Origin: Bipolaris cookei
Lineage: Eukaryota; Ascomycota; Dothideomycetes; Pleosporales; Pleosporaceae
Assembly (NCBI GenBank): GCA_002286855.1
Contig: NRSV01000012.1
Span: 372,001-436,000 of the forward strand
Length of the DNA stretch: 64,000 nt
Direction of reading: 5' to 3'
Shown: positions 34,501-46,828 of the stretch, piece after piece
Numbering within the stretch: the stretch's first letter is position 1
Layout: each line of letters begins with the position of its first letter
Notes under the pieces: generated by a model
Told to the model about the DNA's origin: nothing
The model's input: only the letters and a program-made list of their open reading frames with translations
Database searches by the model: none
Position numbers and translations under genes: made by a program

Positions 34501-36550
34501 ACACCGTTGATGGTCGCCTTCTTGAACTCCATGACGTTCTGAGTAAGAGTTCCTGTCTTGTCCGAGAAAATATATTCGATTTGTCCAACATCATCGGAGA
34601 TGTTCCAAGATTTCGGGGTACAAGGGTAGTCGAGTTTTTCGTAATACATGTTGATGTCGCTATAGATGAAGAGGGCCTGGAGTGTTCGGATGATTTCCAA
34701 CGTAATGTAGAGCGAAATGGGGACCAAGTTTTGGAAGAGAATGACGCCAGTCCAGAAGGCGATGACACCGTCAGTGGCAGGGGCGCCTCCATATGAGCCA
34801 TACTCAAAGACGGAGTGCGAAGTGTCGTTCCGAGCCCACGAAACTCCAAGCACAATTCCAGACACCAGACACATGGCGGCCAAGATGAAGAAGTTGTACA
34901 CGACGTTCCAGTTAAGTTCTTTTGAGATGCGGGCTCGCTTGCTAGGTGTGATTCCAGAGTTGATCATGATCTTGCTCTCGTCACCCGTGAAGATAACTAC
35001 TCCCAAAATCCACTCGGTATTTCGCAATTGACATCCACGGAGGACCAGATTGTTGATGGAAATAGGCTCGACCATTTCGTAGGGTTGCGCCTCGGGGTCC
35101 TTTGTGTTGTATTGCTGCCACCGGATGGCTGCGCTGTATGAATAGAGGTTCGAGTGGGGACCTTCGCTCTCAATAATGAATTCGGCGCGTTCGCAGTGTC
35201 GAGCGTGTCGTACATCGCGGGTACAGTGCAATGCATTGCGCACCTTGAGGTTCGTTTCACCATCCAGATTCTTAGTTTCGACATAACAGGCGCCGTCCTC
35301 GGAAGATGTGGAAAGGACAATGACGTCGGCGGGGATTTCTTCGTTGTTGTATAGACGCACAAAATCGCCAACCTGGACGTTCTTCCACGCATCCTTCTTG
35401 AAGCGGGCTTTTTCGGGGACGGACTTGTAAGGGTTCAAGACGCTTCCCCAAAACTTCTGTGTCACCCCGGGTTTGGAGTCAGTGCCGCGAATCTTGTCAT
35501 TGTCTCCGGGACCTAGAGGCCAAGATGGGGATTGGGTAGGGGACTGTCCAGGAAGAGGTGAAGGAACTGGTGTCATCTGAATGTCGCCTTCGTTTCCTAG
35601 GTACGACTCGGTATGCGATGCGACCGAGGCTCGCCGAGTATCGATTGAAGGCCGGGTGACGTCGACGGCCCTATCGCTACCCTGCTTTCCCCTTCCGCCT
35701 TTAACACCCTTGATCAACCGCCAGGTTGTGACTATGCTCCTTGTTGTCGCCTTCTTGATCCTGCGCCACAGCGATATCGAGTCTTCGGCTGTGTTGACAT
35801 TGTTGAAGTCAACAAGTCGGTGGACTGGGGCGTTGTTCAGCTCCATGTCGAGGACGGTTCTCCGCCAGTCCTCAACGGCATCCTTAATGGCGGTTACGAC
35901 GAGAATGACAATGAGGGGTACTGCGTTAAGCGCTGGGTTCGAGGCACCGAAAATGGAAAAGATCTAGAGGGTTTGGGGTCAGTTTTGGGGAGAGATGAAT
36001 GGGCGGGGGGAGCAGGCGGGCGAAAACATACACCCAGAATGATGATGAACAAGAAGTAGACATTGGCAATGTTGTGGAACTGGAACCACAAATTCTTTGG
36101 CACGAAACTGAGAGGCGTGTATTTGGCGGTTCTTATCTTGTTGCGGGCGTACTGGTCGAGGGGGTGGCCTTCTTCGTCGCGCGCACTCTGGGGCAAGGGC
36201 ACGTTGAAGTAGACTTTACGACCTCCTTCGTTCTCGTCAACTTCGGGCTCGACGTCATCGGAACCCTCGATCGACTGGTCGCCGTGCTGGGAACCTTCTT
36301 CCTTGCCGAGCGAATATCGCTTCTCTCCTCCCGAGCCTATGCGCCGGTGCAGGCGTTCCTTGAGAGAGTTTCGCTTGATGGCGGCTTTTGCGCCCGTCGC
36401 GCGATGTGTGGCCCCTACCAGCAGTGTCAGCACAAGTCGCAGCCAAGCAGGCGGTAAGCAGTGGGTTCAAGAGCAAGCAGGCGACTCACATCGGATGCGC
36501 TTCTGGGGATGCGAGACCTCTGTCTCGTCGGGCTCGTTTTGCAGCGGCAT
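31597..36550 (-). CDS. P4-ATPase phospholipid flippase (Dnf1/DnfA-like)
   Basis: A predicted 1569-aa, ten-TM flippase in five exons: 36550-36490, 36414-36032, 35963-33036, 32985-32756 and 32704-31597. P4-ATPases move aminophospholipids from the outer to the cytosolic leaflet of plasma-membrane or Golgi bilayers, with a Cdc50-type subunit. Visible motifs are NLDGETNLK (actuator), DKTGTLTQN with phosphorylated Asp616, KGADSMIYSRL in the nucleotide-binding domain, and GDGANDVAMIQ. The N-terminus is charged (KRIRWATHRATG); the C-terminus is a long Pro/Ser-rich tail. The intron at 36031-35964 was set by donor GTATGT, giving FIIILGIFSIFGASN. Size (yeast Dnf1 is about 1570 aa) supports the Dnf class rather than Drs2 or Neo1. 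Confidence 0.95.
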
Positions 36551-38166
36551 GGTGCTTGTCGTCGGGGGAGCTGCGGAACGGCAGGAGAGGCGGCAGCCTG
36601 AGCCAGAAAGGCTCTACGCGGTGGTGCAAGCCAATTCGAGCTGTGCACGGGAGATGGGCGTGGCGATGGGTTCAGTACATGTGGTGGCGGATGCGCGGGC
36701 GGGGAGGGGAAGGGCGATCGAGTGGGTGTGGTTGTGGTTGTGGTTGTTGTTGTGGCGGGAGGGTGAGAACAGATGGGTGGTTGACGGGTGCGGATATTAG
36801 AAGCCGGCGGACGAGAAACAGCGGTTACAAGACCAAACGGTAGTTTAGGCTGGGCGCGGCGCGCAGCCGGAGAGCGATTATGCGGCTGTGCTGCAATGGA
36901 AATGATTCAATACGGTGCAATGGCGACGGCGATGGCAGCGACAGACAAGATGCAGGGCAAGCAGGAGGGGAAACGGGGGCAGAGGGCGCCAGTACGTTAT
37001 TGTTGCTTTGCCAGACCCTTGACGGGGTGCGTTGCTTTGCGCTGGCTTGGCTGGTCTGGCAGGTGTGCTTTGCTTTGGCTTTTGCTTTGCTGATTGCTTA
37101 CATACTACAGCGACAGCTCCGCTGGCAGAGATGCGGGAAGGGAAGCACACGCCTCATCCTTTTGCTCGGCCGGCCGCTACGGGCTCGCCCAAGATGCAGC
37201 AGCGCTAGGCCGCCTCTTGTTTCCGGAGGTCCGCCTTGCGACCTGGCCGTCCGAAGCACGCGTACCGACGACGGGCGGCAGGCCATGGCATTTGGTGACG
37301 CGTGGCCCGTCTTGGCCAGATGGCCAGAATAGGACGTGTCTGTACTTAGTAGCCGTGTACAGGCCGCCGACGCGGTCTCTAGTAAGCCCACGGCTGTGCG
37401 TAAACTGCATTATCAATCTCCAATATTGACATGCACCATACAGACTTAGATATCCATGGGCCAAAAGTCAGCCATGCCATCAGCATGCGCCGTCTCAGTC
37501 AGCACCAGCCTGGTTGGCTGACGGGGGCAGCCACCACGTCGCGCGTCATTTTTCGCCCTTTGTTTGTCCCTTCTGTTCCCCGACTCCACTCGAGGCTCTG
37601 CATCTGGGTGAGGCGGGAGATGGTCGGGTCCGAGTCCGTCTGTGCTGCTCCTTTGCCCTCGTTGCCATGCTCCATGCGAGCACCCTCGCCGTTGCACTGG
37701 TCCGCAAATAGCACACACTCACACACACTCTCTCACACACACCCACACACACCCACACTCACACTCACACACACTCCCTCTGTAGCACCCCGTAATAAGC
37801 CAAACCCCTCCAAACAGCCCTGTTCTCAGCCCCAGCCTGCGCCCACTCACTCGGAACGCAGACAGCCTGCGACGTTAGCTGCCAAACCATGTGTGCGCCA
37901 AAGAGCGAGCATACTGGCACGGATGCCGGCTGAGGCGCCAGCCCGGTCAGTCTATCTCGGCAATGCCCAATCAGATTAGTATCTCGGTCTCGGTCGAATG
38001 CGCCCACCGCCCCGACCTCTATCGTAGTATACTTGCTAGATTCATCACGTGACATCGTGCCAGAGCTTGCTGCTCGCCAGACGCGTGACGCCGCCTCTCG
38101 ACTGCACCCCGCCGTGTCTGCCATGGAGCCATACACCACCAGCCAACATACATAGCCCCACAAGCC
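36551..38166. other. divergent intergenic region with CA microsatellite
   Basis: Lies between the flippase start (minus) and the PIP-motif protein start (plus). It holds GTT/GTGG-rich sequence near 36720-36755 and a CA-rich microsatellite at 37711-37785. Open frames here are driven by the repeats. No supported gene. Confidence 0.4.
37711..37785. repeat. CA-rich microsatellite
   Basis: Imperfect CACA/CACTCA repeats over about 75 bp on the plus strand, interrupted by TC dinucleotides. Confidence 0.85.
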
Positions 38167-40254
38167 ATGAAGCCGCACAAGAAAAGCATACGCGACTTCT
38201 TCTCCCCTGCCCCACGCAACATCACCCACACCGCCCCGCCACAAACAAATATACACAGCCCCGCACCATCGCAGACAGTGCCAGTCCTACCCACCACCAG
38301 CAGACGCATCACCTCCAATGGCACAGAGGTCGTGCTCAATTCAGACTCCGACGACGATTCGCTGCCTGACCTCGACTTTGGCATCACTGCGCCGAAGCCC
38401 AATCCCCCAAAGACGGCGACAATCACCACCCGATACAAGCGCACACCCGATAACGACGACGATGGACTACGCATACCCACCAAAAAGGCCAGGGACGATA
38501 AGAAAAAGTTCGACACCCTAGTACAGACTGCCCAGAAGAACCTTGAGACTGAGCGCAAGATCCAGGAGCATAAAGCCGTGCTCAATAAGGCTGTAGAAGA
38601 GCCAGTGACCACGCAAATTACCATCAACGAGGAAACACTCGGCCAAGCCGTGCAAGGCGACGACGATGACCCGCACAAAGCCCATCGGCTCCTCCAAGCC
38701 ATGCAGAGAACAAACGCCATGCAAATGGAAACCGTCTTCTACTTTTTTGAACATGACGCAGACACAATCCCTACGCAGACAAAGTTCCCTACCAATGTCC
38801 TTCCCCAGCATCGCTGGGCTTTAAACTTCCAGCAGCCCGACACGAGAGACCAGGCATTCATGACCGGCTTTGCACAGCACATTTTCCGTGTCCAAGAGCT
38901 TCCCAAAGAGCTGGCCTCCTGGATGATTGATCAAAGTACGCGCACTGCCTCATTCTTATTTTTCCTCCACTAATCCTTGCAGTTTGTTGTAATCAGAATG
39001 AGGCGCTTAATTGCAAGTACCTCGAAATCCTCGAGGTGGCGTCTTACCCATGTTCAATGCAAAACAGCTTCTGACATTCTCCAGGCTCAACATGACCATC
39101 TCCATAACCTGCTCGACTCGCAAAGACTCGACGCCATATTCAAAACCATAGGCGCCAATATCACACAACTCGAGACGAACACTCATCTGCTTCCGCTATC
39201 TGTTCCACAATCTGAAATCAAAACATTTATTTCCCCGTTTTTGAAGCAAATTACTAGACTGCTGACACGAGCCGCGCCATGGTAAGCATAAGAGGTTCTG
39301 ACAAAATATACTGTCGTTGACGCCCACAGGTTGCAAACAGCCACTCGCAACCACGCATTATATCTACTATGTCACGTATGCTTGGATACCCGTGTTATTG
39401 CAGACTTTGACATACTGCATGCTGTACAAGATGCCATAGAAGCTATCATCTGCAATTTCGCCGATAACAACAAGTTGATATCAAGCGTAGGAGGCCCTCG
39501 TCCACAAGACGATGTACCGTTTCTAATCGCCTCCCAGCTCAACACAATCATACCCCAGCTACTTACCAAAATCACCCATCCCATGTTACAGAGAAACTTG
39601 ACCTGCGCCCTTGCAGCCAAGTGTCCATTGACTGCATACCTGCAGCGCTATCTGGCTCTTTCGTTCCTGCTTCACCCCACGCCAGTCAGTACGTCTCTTG
39701 CGGATCACAAAGCACATGATCTTGTACTTGACCATGTTGCAAAATCACCAGACTTCTTCATAAACAAGAATACCGAGTATGGCCATCTCGGTGCCCGGCT
39801 GGTGCTTCTCGACATCGCCATTGGACCAGGGCTTTTGGCCGTGCCGTACCAGCCGTTGTCAAGTTCAACACCATCCCAAGCAGACTCTTCCCCAATCCAA
39901 GCTCCAGTGCCGGCTTCGTCAGAGGTTAGACAGTTTAACGGGCAGATCGATGCACTTGCGCAACAAATCAAGCTCCTAGGCAATTCCATTGTCGAAGCTG
40001 GAGCGGTGGTGGACATTGCCATTCTAGAAACCAAAAACTCTGTAGAGCGAATGTGCGCACGATTGGAACATGCGTCGCGAATAGGCGGCAAGAAGATTCA
40101 CGACGTTTTTGGGGGCGACGAGGAAGACAGCCAGCTTCGGCTCAGCAAGTTTTTCAAAAAGGCACACAAGCCGTCATCATCTGCACCCTCGCGGGGCATC
40201 TTCAAACAGGATGAAGACTCTGATCTTGACTTGGTCGATGCTACACAGACTTGA
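38167..40254 (+). CDS. uncharacterised protein with PIP-box-like motifs at both ends
   Basis: A predicted 647-aa protein in four exons: 38167-38935, 38983-39035, 39085-39281 and 39330-40254. Residues 1-~140 are disordered and acidic/basic, with likely nuclear-localisation segments (PTKKARDDKKK). The remainder looks like alpha-helical repeats, with no catalytic motif. The N-terminus starts MKPHKKSIRDFF and the C-terminus has SQLRLSKFFKK; both fit the PCNA-binding consensus QxxhxxFF, the second exactly. This suggests a replication- or repair-associated nuclear protein. A relation to Smc5/6 regulators of the Nse5/Nse6 type crossed my mind but rests only on layout. The 49-nt second intron (branch TTCTGAC, acceptor CTCCAG) is needed to restore frame. 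Confidence 0.8.
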
Positions 40255-40761
40255 ACATAGCTCGCTGTTCGGACGCTACTCCCAGACCCCACGTTCCCAA
40301 AGCATACCGTTAGCCATGACCAACAAACAAACCTCGTTCATACAAGTTGCGCTATGATGGCAGCAACCCATGCACCCCTCAATCAGAAGCAATTCCCACC
40401 GTCGTCGGCTCAGTGCTTGGCATCGTTGGGTTACACGCAACGCCCTCAGGGGGATCTGCAGGAGCAGGTACGTGTCGCATCCCCGCGTCGCTCGAGCCAC
40501 CCTCATCAAAAGTTGCAACGATTTTCGACGCTCATTTCATGCACGCAAGCCGAGATTTCTTTGAGCGAAATTGCCAAGGTGATCTAGAAAGAGAGACGAG
40601 GCCCCAACCGCTGCCTGAAAAGGAAACTCTTCAAATACGACCCCTTTGCTTGGTCGCGTCCAAGCCACTGCAGCCAATATCTGCAGACAGGCAGATGAAA
40701 CCCCACTTTGCCCTTGCACATGCACCTATAGTCCTCACCTCCCAAAAATGTTCAAGCTCGG

Positions 40762-40810
40762 CCTGTCACCTGTCGCCTGTTGCCTGTTGCCTGTCTCCTG
40801 TCTCTTGTCA
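40762..40810. repeat. 7-bp tandem repeat CCTGTYN x7
   Basis: Seven consecutive heptamers: CCTGTCA, CCTGTCG, CCTGTTG twice, CCTGTCT twice and CTTGTCA. The last unit is diverged. Confidence 0.9.
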
Positions 40811-41696
40811 CGCTGCATGGGGCTTGCTGCGAGACGGCGGCCTTGTTCATGCAAGCTAGGGCTGCCATGTGCTGGTCAGTCATCGTACGTGGGTTGCTTA
40901 GTTCCCGTTGTACCCTGAAATGCCTAGTAGGAAAACCACGCTTGTTGCATTGACTTAATTCCATCACGTGGAAGCCATGATGCCACTTGTATTTCTGGTT
41001 GCTTGCTTAAAACTATTGATTACGCTCCCGGTACTTTTTGGATTAACAGCCCTGTAATAAGGGACAAGCATGGGATCTTTGTTGTTCTTTGTGTATGCAT
41101 GGTTCTTTTGCGCTCCTGTGCGCAGAATAACGACATGTGGGGAAGGTGAGGCGGCGAATATTGGAGCGAGATTCGGTTACCGACATGCAGCTCTGTAACA
41201 CTTCTGACTCCGAGATGACTTGGCCGGTTTTGTAGTGAGAAAACGGCGTGTGGACTAAATGTTAAAGAACCTAATAGTCGTTGACATGTGAAATGAATAG
41301 CTTGCAAGATGGCCATCTATGCATTTTTCTGTATAAGCGGAAATAGAATGTTTCTTGCATTATTAGTGATGTTTAACTAGTATTTGCTTGAATTGCAAAT
41401 GAACACTATATGGCGATTTAAAAAAAAAGAGAGACAACAACACTACTAAATTTTATGATATTATCGACTGGGAAATGTTATAGAGTCTATCCTAATTCCA
41501 TTCGTCTTTTCTCATCCTCCTCGCAAATGCATATGAGTAGCATTACATTTAACTTCCCAAGCAAAACATACAACTTCAAAAAAATATCTAATGATACTAT
41601 ACCCCGTTGTCTCTCGCAACCCTCCTTTCACGTAGTAACAACCAAAAATGATTTCCCCTCCCCCCCTCCCCCCACGTGTCCGTAGGATGTGAGTGA

Positions 41697-41776
41697 GTAA
41701 ATGAGTGAGTAAATGAGGGAGGGAGGGAGGGAGAGAGAGAAAGAGAGAGAAAAAAAGAGAGAGAGAGAGAGAAAGA
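41697..41776. repeat. purine tract of GAGT, GGGA and GA repeats
   Basis: Consecutive GTGAGTAAAT-like, GGGA and GA repeats form an almost pure purine strand of about 80 bp, a polypurine-polypyrimidine stretch that could adopt non-B DNA. Confidence 0.85.
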
Positions 41777-42124
41777 CTTACAAGGGCTCGCGGCACTGGA
41801 AATCATAGTATGAAAATGACGATATACATACACGCACATCTATATATATATATATATCCGTGTGTACACGCATCACTCAGAAAACCAATAAAAAAGAACC
41901 ACCCCCCCAACCCCAACCCCCCGAGGGAGAAAAGAAAAAGAAAAAAGTTGGCAGAAAACGGGAGGACAAGATTCCCTCCCCCCACCCTCCCCAAACGCCC
42001 TTTTGTTTATAGTGATAAGAGAAAAAAAAACCCTCAATTAATCATTATATACAATCGTTCCTGTGTCCTGAGAAACAACACACCGTATTAATACAACACA
42101 ATAAAAGAATATCCTCAATTAACA

Positions 42125-42131
<7 letters not shown>

Positions 42132-42161
<30 letters not shown>
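42132..42161. repeat. (GT)15 microsatellite
   Basis: Uninterrupted GT dinucleotides over about 30 bp in the 3' flank of the tetraspanin gene. Confidence 0.95.
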
Positions 42162-42169
<8 letters not shown>

Positions 42170-42622
42170 CAAAGAGTAAAACCAAACTCTGATTCTCAGC
42201 CTTTTATGTACAACGAATAAAAAAGGACGCTACGTAGCTCAGCCAGTATATCTATGTGGGGAAAAAAAAAGAGGACGACCCATGACGTTTAGAAAGCGAA
42301 AAGCGAAAAAAAAGGAAAGGAGAAGAAACGAAAAAAAATGATACTTAAAACCCCGAGTTTTGTTCAGCGCTGCTGAGACTCTTCTTTTTTATTAATGCTT
42401 CTCCCCTCGTTGCCCCCCATTTACATCACCTAGAAGGAAGAGGAGGAAAAGGAGGATTGAAGGGTTAAGGGTAGGAAGGAAAAAGAAGAAGGAATAGCAA
42501 GATATCCCTCCCACACCGTCTCACTTTCCTTCTCCTTCTCCTTTCCCTCATTACCCTTCCCTTTCTCTTCCTCAGTCCCTCTCGCCCCCTTTCTGCTTTT
42601 CCCCCATCCACAACACCCCACT

Positions 42623-43464
42623 CTACAACCCACCAAACCCATTCTTCTCATCAATATGCCTATAGCGCTCCTGCTCCATACGGTACTTGAGCACCATGGC
42701 AATGCACAGGACAAGAATGACGTCGACACCGACGATACCAAAGGCAGCAGTGAAGATCTGATCGAGGTACTTGTTTGCGAAGGATGAGAATTTGCCGATG
42801 CAGCCGCCCTTTTGCGCGGCTACGAGCGTGTTTTGGCATGTGCTGTCTTGGACGAAGGGTGGAGTGGTTGAGTTTACGTAGCCGCAGCAGTCGAACTGTA
42901 TTTGACGTTAGTCAAATCTCATATATAATTATGAATTTTAAAATGATATAAACAAAAAACTTACACGTTGCTGCAACAGAGACTGAATAAGTGGCGACTC
43001 GCTTCCCCAGAGGGCACTGAGGTTTCTACGCGTTTCGAGGGTTTCGACCCAGATGGCGACACCGAGGCCAAGAGTAAACGTAGCGCAGACGACGACAAGC
43101 CAGCCTTGGATGCGGAGCCAGCCTCGGTTGTTGGGGAGGAAGAGGCCTGGGAGGGAGAGGAGGAAGGTGACGAAGACGAAGATGGCGTTGACGACGCCGG
43201 CTAAAATACGGTATTAGTTTATGTTTTTTTGTAGTTTCAAGATTGATAGATTGTATATATTAAAATGTCACACTGGTGTTCACTAGGATCCATCGTACCT
43301 GTCAAGGGACACTGTCCAAGCAGCAAGTTCTTGGTGACATTATCGACAGTGGGACTGGCACGCATCGATTGCTCAGAGATGAGGGAGAAGCCCAGCAACA
43401 ACCCTCCGCAGCCGGCAAAGACCAAGTCCATGCCCACAAACGTCATCATCAGTTTGGTCGGCAT
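42623..43464 (-). CDS. PLS1: Pls1-type tetraspanin
   Basis: A predicted 224-aa, four-TM protein in three exons: 43464-43299, 43200-42965 and 42895-42623. The TM segments lie near residues 6-28, 56-77, 87-106 and 182-206. The large extracellular loop has the tetraspanin Cys-Cys-Gly signature (FDCCGYVN, residues 135-142) plus further cysteines (DSTCQN, GGCIG). The tail is RYRHIDEKNG. Length and layout match Pls1, which plant-pathogenic fungi need for the appressorium penetration peg; other ascomycetes use it at related polarity steps. Assignment to Pls1 rather than another fungal tetraspanin is from memory of its size and motifs. All splice sites are canonical. Confidence 0.85.
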
Positions 43465-45942
43465 CTTGGCGGTTGGGGATACACGGTCAAAAGGGAGTGG
43501 ACTTGAAAGTTGGAAGACTTTAGAAGAAGAAGAAGAAGAAAAAAGAAGAGAAAATAGGAACAGAGAATGGAAAGCTCGAGCGCAGCTGGAGGGGGAGAGT
43601 TCGTCCGGCGTACTCGGTGATGCTACCACTGCGTCGAGTGAGTGACGGGCGCAAAGAAGATTAGATGTAAGAAAGGCAGAAGAAGAGAAGAGAAAGCAAG
43701 ACCAGCAGCAGCAAAGTGGCACACAAACATCACGGCATAGGGGCGTTAAGGGCAGGATTAAGAGGCTCTGCGAGGGGTTGTGTTGCAGTTTGCAGACATG
43801 ACGATGCGTGTGAGGTTTCAGTAGTGTTGGAAGCAAGAGCGTGGACCAATGAGGGCGGCCAAACGGGCATTGTGGTTCGATGTTTTGGCGCTTGCGACGT
43901 CGGTGCGGCGACAGAATGGGAGTGGAGCAAGCGAGTACTTATGGACAGCTGGGTGGGTGATGCGACATGATGGTCTGCGTATGTATCAAGTACACGAGGC
44001 ACGAAGGATAGGCGGCAGTGGTTGGGGGAGTGGGAGTGGGAGTGGGGGTCACGTGGGCAGTAGTGAGTAACAGCAGGCAGGTAAGCAGAAGCAGCAAAGC
44101 AAAGCACAGCGGGCGACGGATGGCTTGGAGGGCTGGCGGGTGGGAAATGTGCAGGCGGCAGGCGCCACCAACAGTGCAGGAGGGTGAGGCAGGCGAGGAA
44201 GGCTAGACCGGGTAGCTGGCGAAACGAGACCGCACGGGGAAGGAGGCTAAGGGTGGTGCTTGCCCAGCGATGCAGGCCGCGGCTTCCCAGTCGGGGCCCA
44301 CCCAGCACCGTCCAAACACAGGGCCGCCTCGGGACGTTGGACTGCACCAAGCAAAGTGTCGGCCGCCGTGGCAGTCAGTGGCAGCTGTCGTCAAGGGAAG
44401 CGATGGATGGATGGGTCTGCATGGGCTGGCCATCGCATCCGGGGGGTTTACTTGGGTGGCATGCGTGGCCTTGGGTAGGCCGTGGTGCTAATGCTCATGT
44501 CTGGCCTACGGGCCCTTAGTTAGCCCTGACAGTGACACTCTCTCTCATACACGCCCTAGCAAAGACTCCAGCGTAGTTAGGTGAGCAAGCCGTGCGTCGT
44601 GTGTCTGTGAGTGTCTTGCAAGTATAGGCCGAGGGTGGGCAACCGACATTCACCAGTTGACCGTCAATCTGACTTGAGCGGGACTAGCGCTACTGCTGAG
44701 CCAATGGCAGGCGTTGCAAGTCCCGGGCCGTGCTCAGCTGGCGTCTAGCGCAGTCCTCGGCCTCACGGGCGGCGCTGTTTTTGTGTGGGAGGGCCGTTGC
44801 TGTTCATCTCCAAAAGCGACCTGACAGCTCCAGCTGGTCCAGACGCCTTCCTGGCCCTCTGCCTGCTCGTCGACGACGACGACTTGTGTAGGCACCATGG
44901 CGGCTGGGCATGGTTATCGTGATGCCCATAACAACACCAGCCAGCAGCCCGCGCTGTCGCTGGTCGCGTTTGCAGCCCACCCGCCACCAGGACAGCGATT
45001 CCTGTTCCGATCTGCGATTCAGAGCAGTGACCAGGGTCGCGCTCAAGCGGCATCCGCCCCCAGTTGCCAGTGGGTAGTTGACGGCCTGCCCGCACCAAAG
45101 AAGCCAAAGCAGCCGTCCAGAGAAATACTTGACCACTCCCGCCGTTTCATTCCCAATCCCGTTCGTCCCTTTCCTTCTCAAGACAGCTCGTGGGCTATAC
45201 CCAACACCTCGACGCTGCACCACTCTTTTCTGTCCCTGCGTGTCCGCGCCTGGCATACCGCGGCCCAGCTCCACCAAGGGTCACGAGAACCACACGCGCC
45301 CGCCCAGTCTACTTACTCTCTCTCCACACACACACACACACACACATCCACCACCACCTCCATCCCCCAACGGCGCGCGTGAAAAGCAACACGCCCGACC
45401 AGCAACTGGAAAAAAGAGGACGAGGGAAAAAAAGTAAAAAAGTCACAACGAGGTGCGTACTTGCCGTCACGAACCGTCACCCCTACCCTGCTCTGCCCTG
45501 CCCTGCCCTGTCCTTCCCTTCCTTTAGCCTGCCTGGCCCCTCGCATCCCGGTCGCGCAGGTCAGTGTGGTCACGCTGGCTGGCACACCCCAGCCACTCCC
45601 TGCCGCACGGCTCGCCGAGTAATTAGCGCTTTCCGCCGGCAGCACCGTGCGACCGAGCGTGCCCTCCCCGCGCACCTTTCCTTGCCATTTCCTGCTGCGC
45701 CATCACATAGGGACCAGCGCCCGATCTTTTAACAGGCCGCGCTTCCTTTTCCTATTGAGGTCAACCTTTGAGTCTAACCAAACTCAACCTGTCTGCAGTT
45801 CGTTCTGTAACATTTTGCAAGCCCGCCCAAACCACGCAAGAACGCCTGCCGACTCCCCACACTCCGCCGCATCCAGTTTAGGGCCCTCGTCCGCCAAACA
45901 CCACCGGTAACCACCTCGACACTGCCGCCCTCGACAACCACC
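43465..45942. promoter_or_regulatory. 2.5-kb divergent region between the tetraspanin and MCM1 genes
   Basis: Both flanking genes read outward, so this holds both promoters and probably a long MCM1 5' leader. The last ~900 bp is C/T-rich on the plus strand, with a CCTGCC-like repeat near 45490-45512 and a (CA)n run near 45329-45345. Open frames (for example 44897-45382) are biased in composition. No supported gene. Confidence 0.45.
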
Positions 45943-46828
45943 ATGGCCAGCGAAATCACCGAGCACGACCAGAACGCGTCGCCCTCTGTCCACGATGACG
46001 GAAATGGCTCTCTCGGCATGGAGAACCGCGGCGTCAAGCGTGCGCGCGCCGCTGCCGACGACGATGACGACGACGACGACAAGCCTGGCCGCGAGCGAAG
46101 AAAGATCGAAATCAAGTTCATCCAGGACAAGTCGCGTCGGCATATTACCTTTTCCAAGCGCAAGGCTGGTATCATGAAGAAGGTACGTTTTGTCCTCAAC
46201 CGCCCGTTTTTTTTGGTTGTCCCTGTGCGCGCCGCGCGAACACATCCTGCACACGCATGCCAATCAATCATTCTGTCCACCTACACCCTCCACCTGCTCA
46301 ACTAAGAAGCCCTCTTTTGCTGACCATGGCAACCCTTGCAGGCCTACGAACTATCCGTTCTCACCGGCACCCAAGTCCTACTGCTCGTTGTCTCTGAGAC
46401 GGGTCTTGTCTACACGTTTACCACACCCAAGCTGCAGCCCCTAGTCACCAAGCCCGAGGGCAAGAACCTCATCCAGGTAAGGCTGCTCTGCTCCCCTTTG
46501 AGCCCAATCCCCGTCGCATGCCATTACTAACCACGCCCATTAGGCCTGCCTAAATGCCCCAGAGCCCTCAAGCGGCGATGCAAACGGTGTCGACAACGAC
46601 ACGGTCGAGTCGCCCGAGGACAACCACGCCCAAGTGCCGCCGGGCCAGCCCCGCATGCCCCCCAACAACCAGGCCATGCCCCAAGCCTACATGACGCCAG
46701 AGGCTGCTCTGCACTACCAGAGCTATCTGCAACAGCAGCAGCAGCAGTCAAACCAGTACCCTATGGCGCAACAAGGCATGCCCCGCCATCCCGGAGGTCA
46801 CTACCCCCAGGACCAGAAGCTGGGCTAG
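45943..46828 (+). CDS. MCM1: MADS-box transcription factor Mcm1
   Basis: A predicted 219-aa SRF-type MADS factor in three exons (45943-46182, 46342-46476 and 46544-46828). Residues ~50-107 form the MADS DNA-binding and dimerisation domain: RRKIEIKFIQDKSRRHITFS, KRKAGIMKKAYELSVLTGTQ, VLLLVVSETGLVYTFTTPKL. The N-terminus has an acidic run of Asp residues just before the MADS box; the C-terminus is Pro/Gln-rich with a short polyglutamine (CAG) tract, as in fungal Mcm1. Mcm1 binds CArG-like sites and works with mating-type and other partner factors in mating, cell cycle and development. The introns sit at usual MADS positions (after IMKK and after NLIQ). Confidence 0.96.

Larger units (their letters stand above)
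40255..42622. other. convergent intergenic region rich in simple repeats
   Basis: Tail-to-tail space of 2.4 kb between the PIP-motif gene and the tetraspanin gene. It holds a heptamer repeat (40762-40810), GAGT/GGGA/GA tracts (41697-41776), an AT stretch near 41840-41857 and a GT repeat (42132-42161). No supported gene. Confidence 0.45.

Noticed and set aside
37431..37979. 182-codon plus-strand open frame
   Set aside because: It crosses the CA microsatellite and its translation is Thr/His/Pro-biased with no domain.
40347..40859. 170-codon plus-strand open frame
   Set aside because: The C-terminal part is the heptamer repeat and the rest has no family likeness; it lies in the 3' flank of a supported gene.
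44897..45382. 161-codon plus-strand open frame upstream of MCM1
   Set aside because: It ends in a CA-repeat-driven His/Thr run, has no domain and lies in a probable 5' leader.
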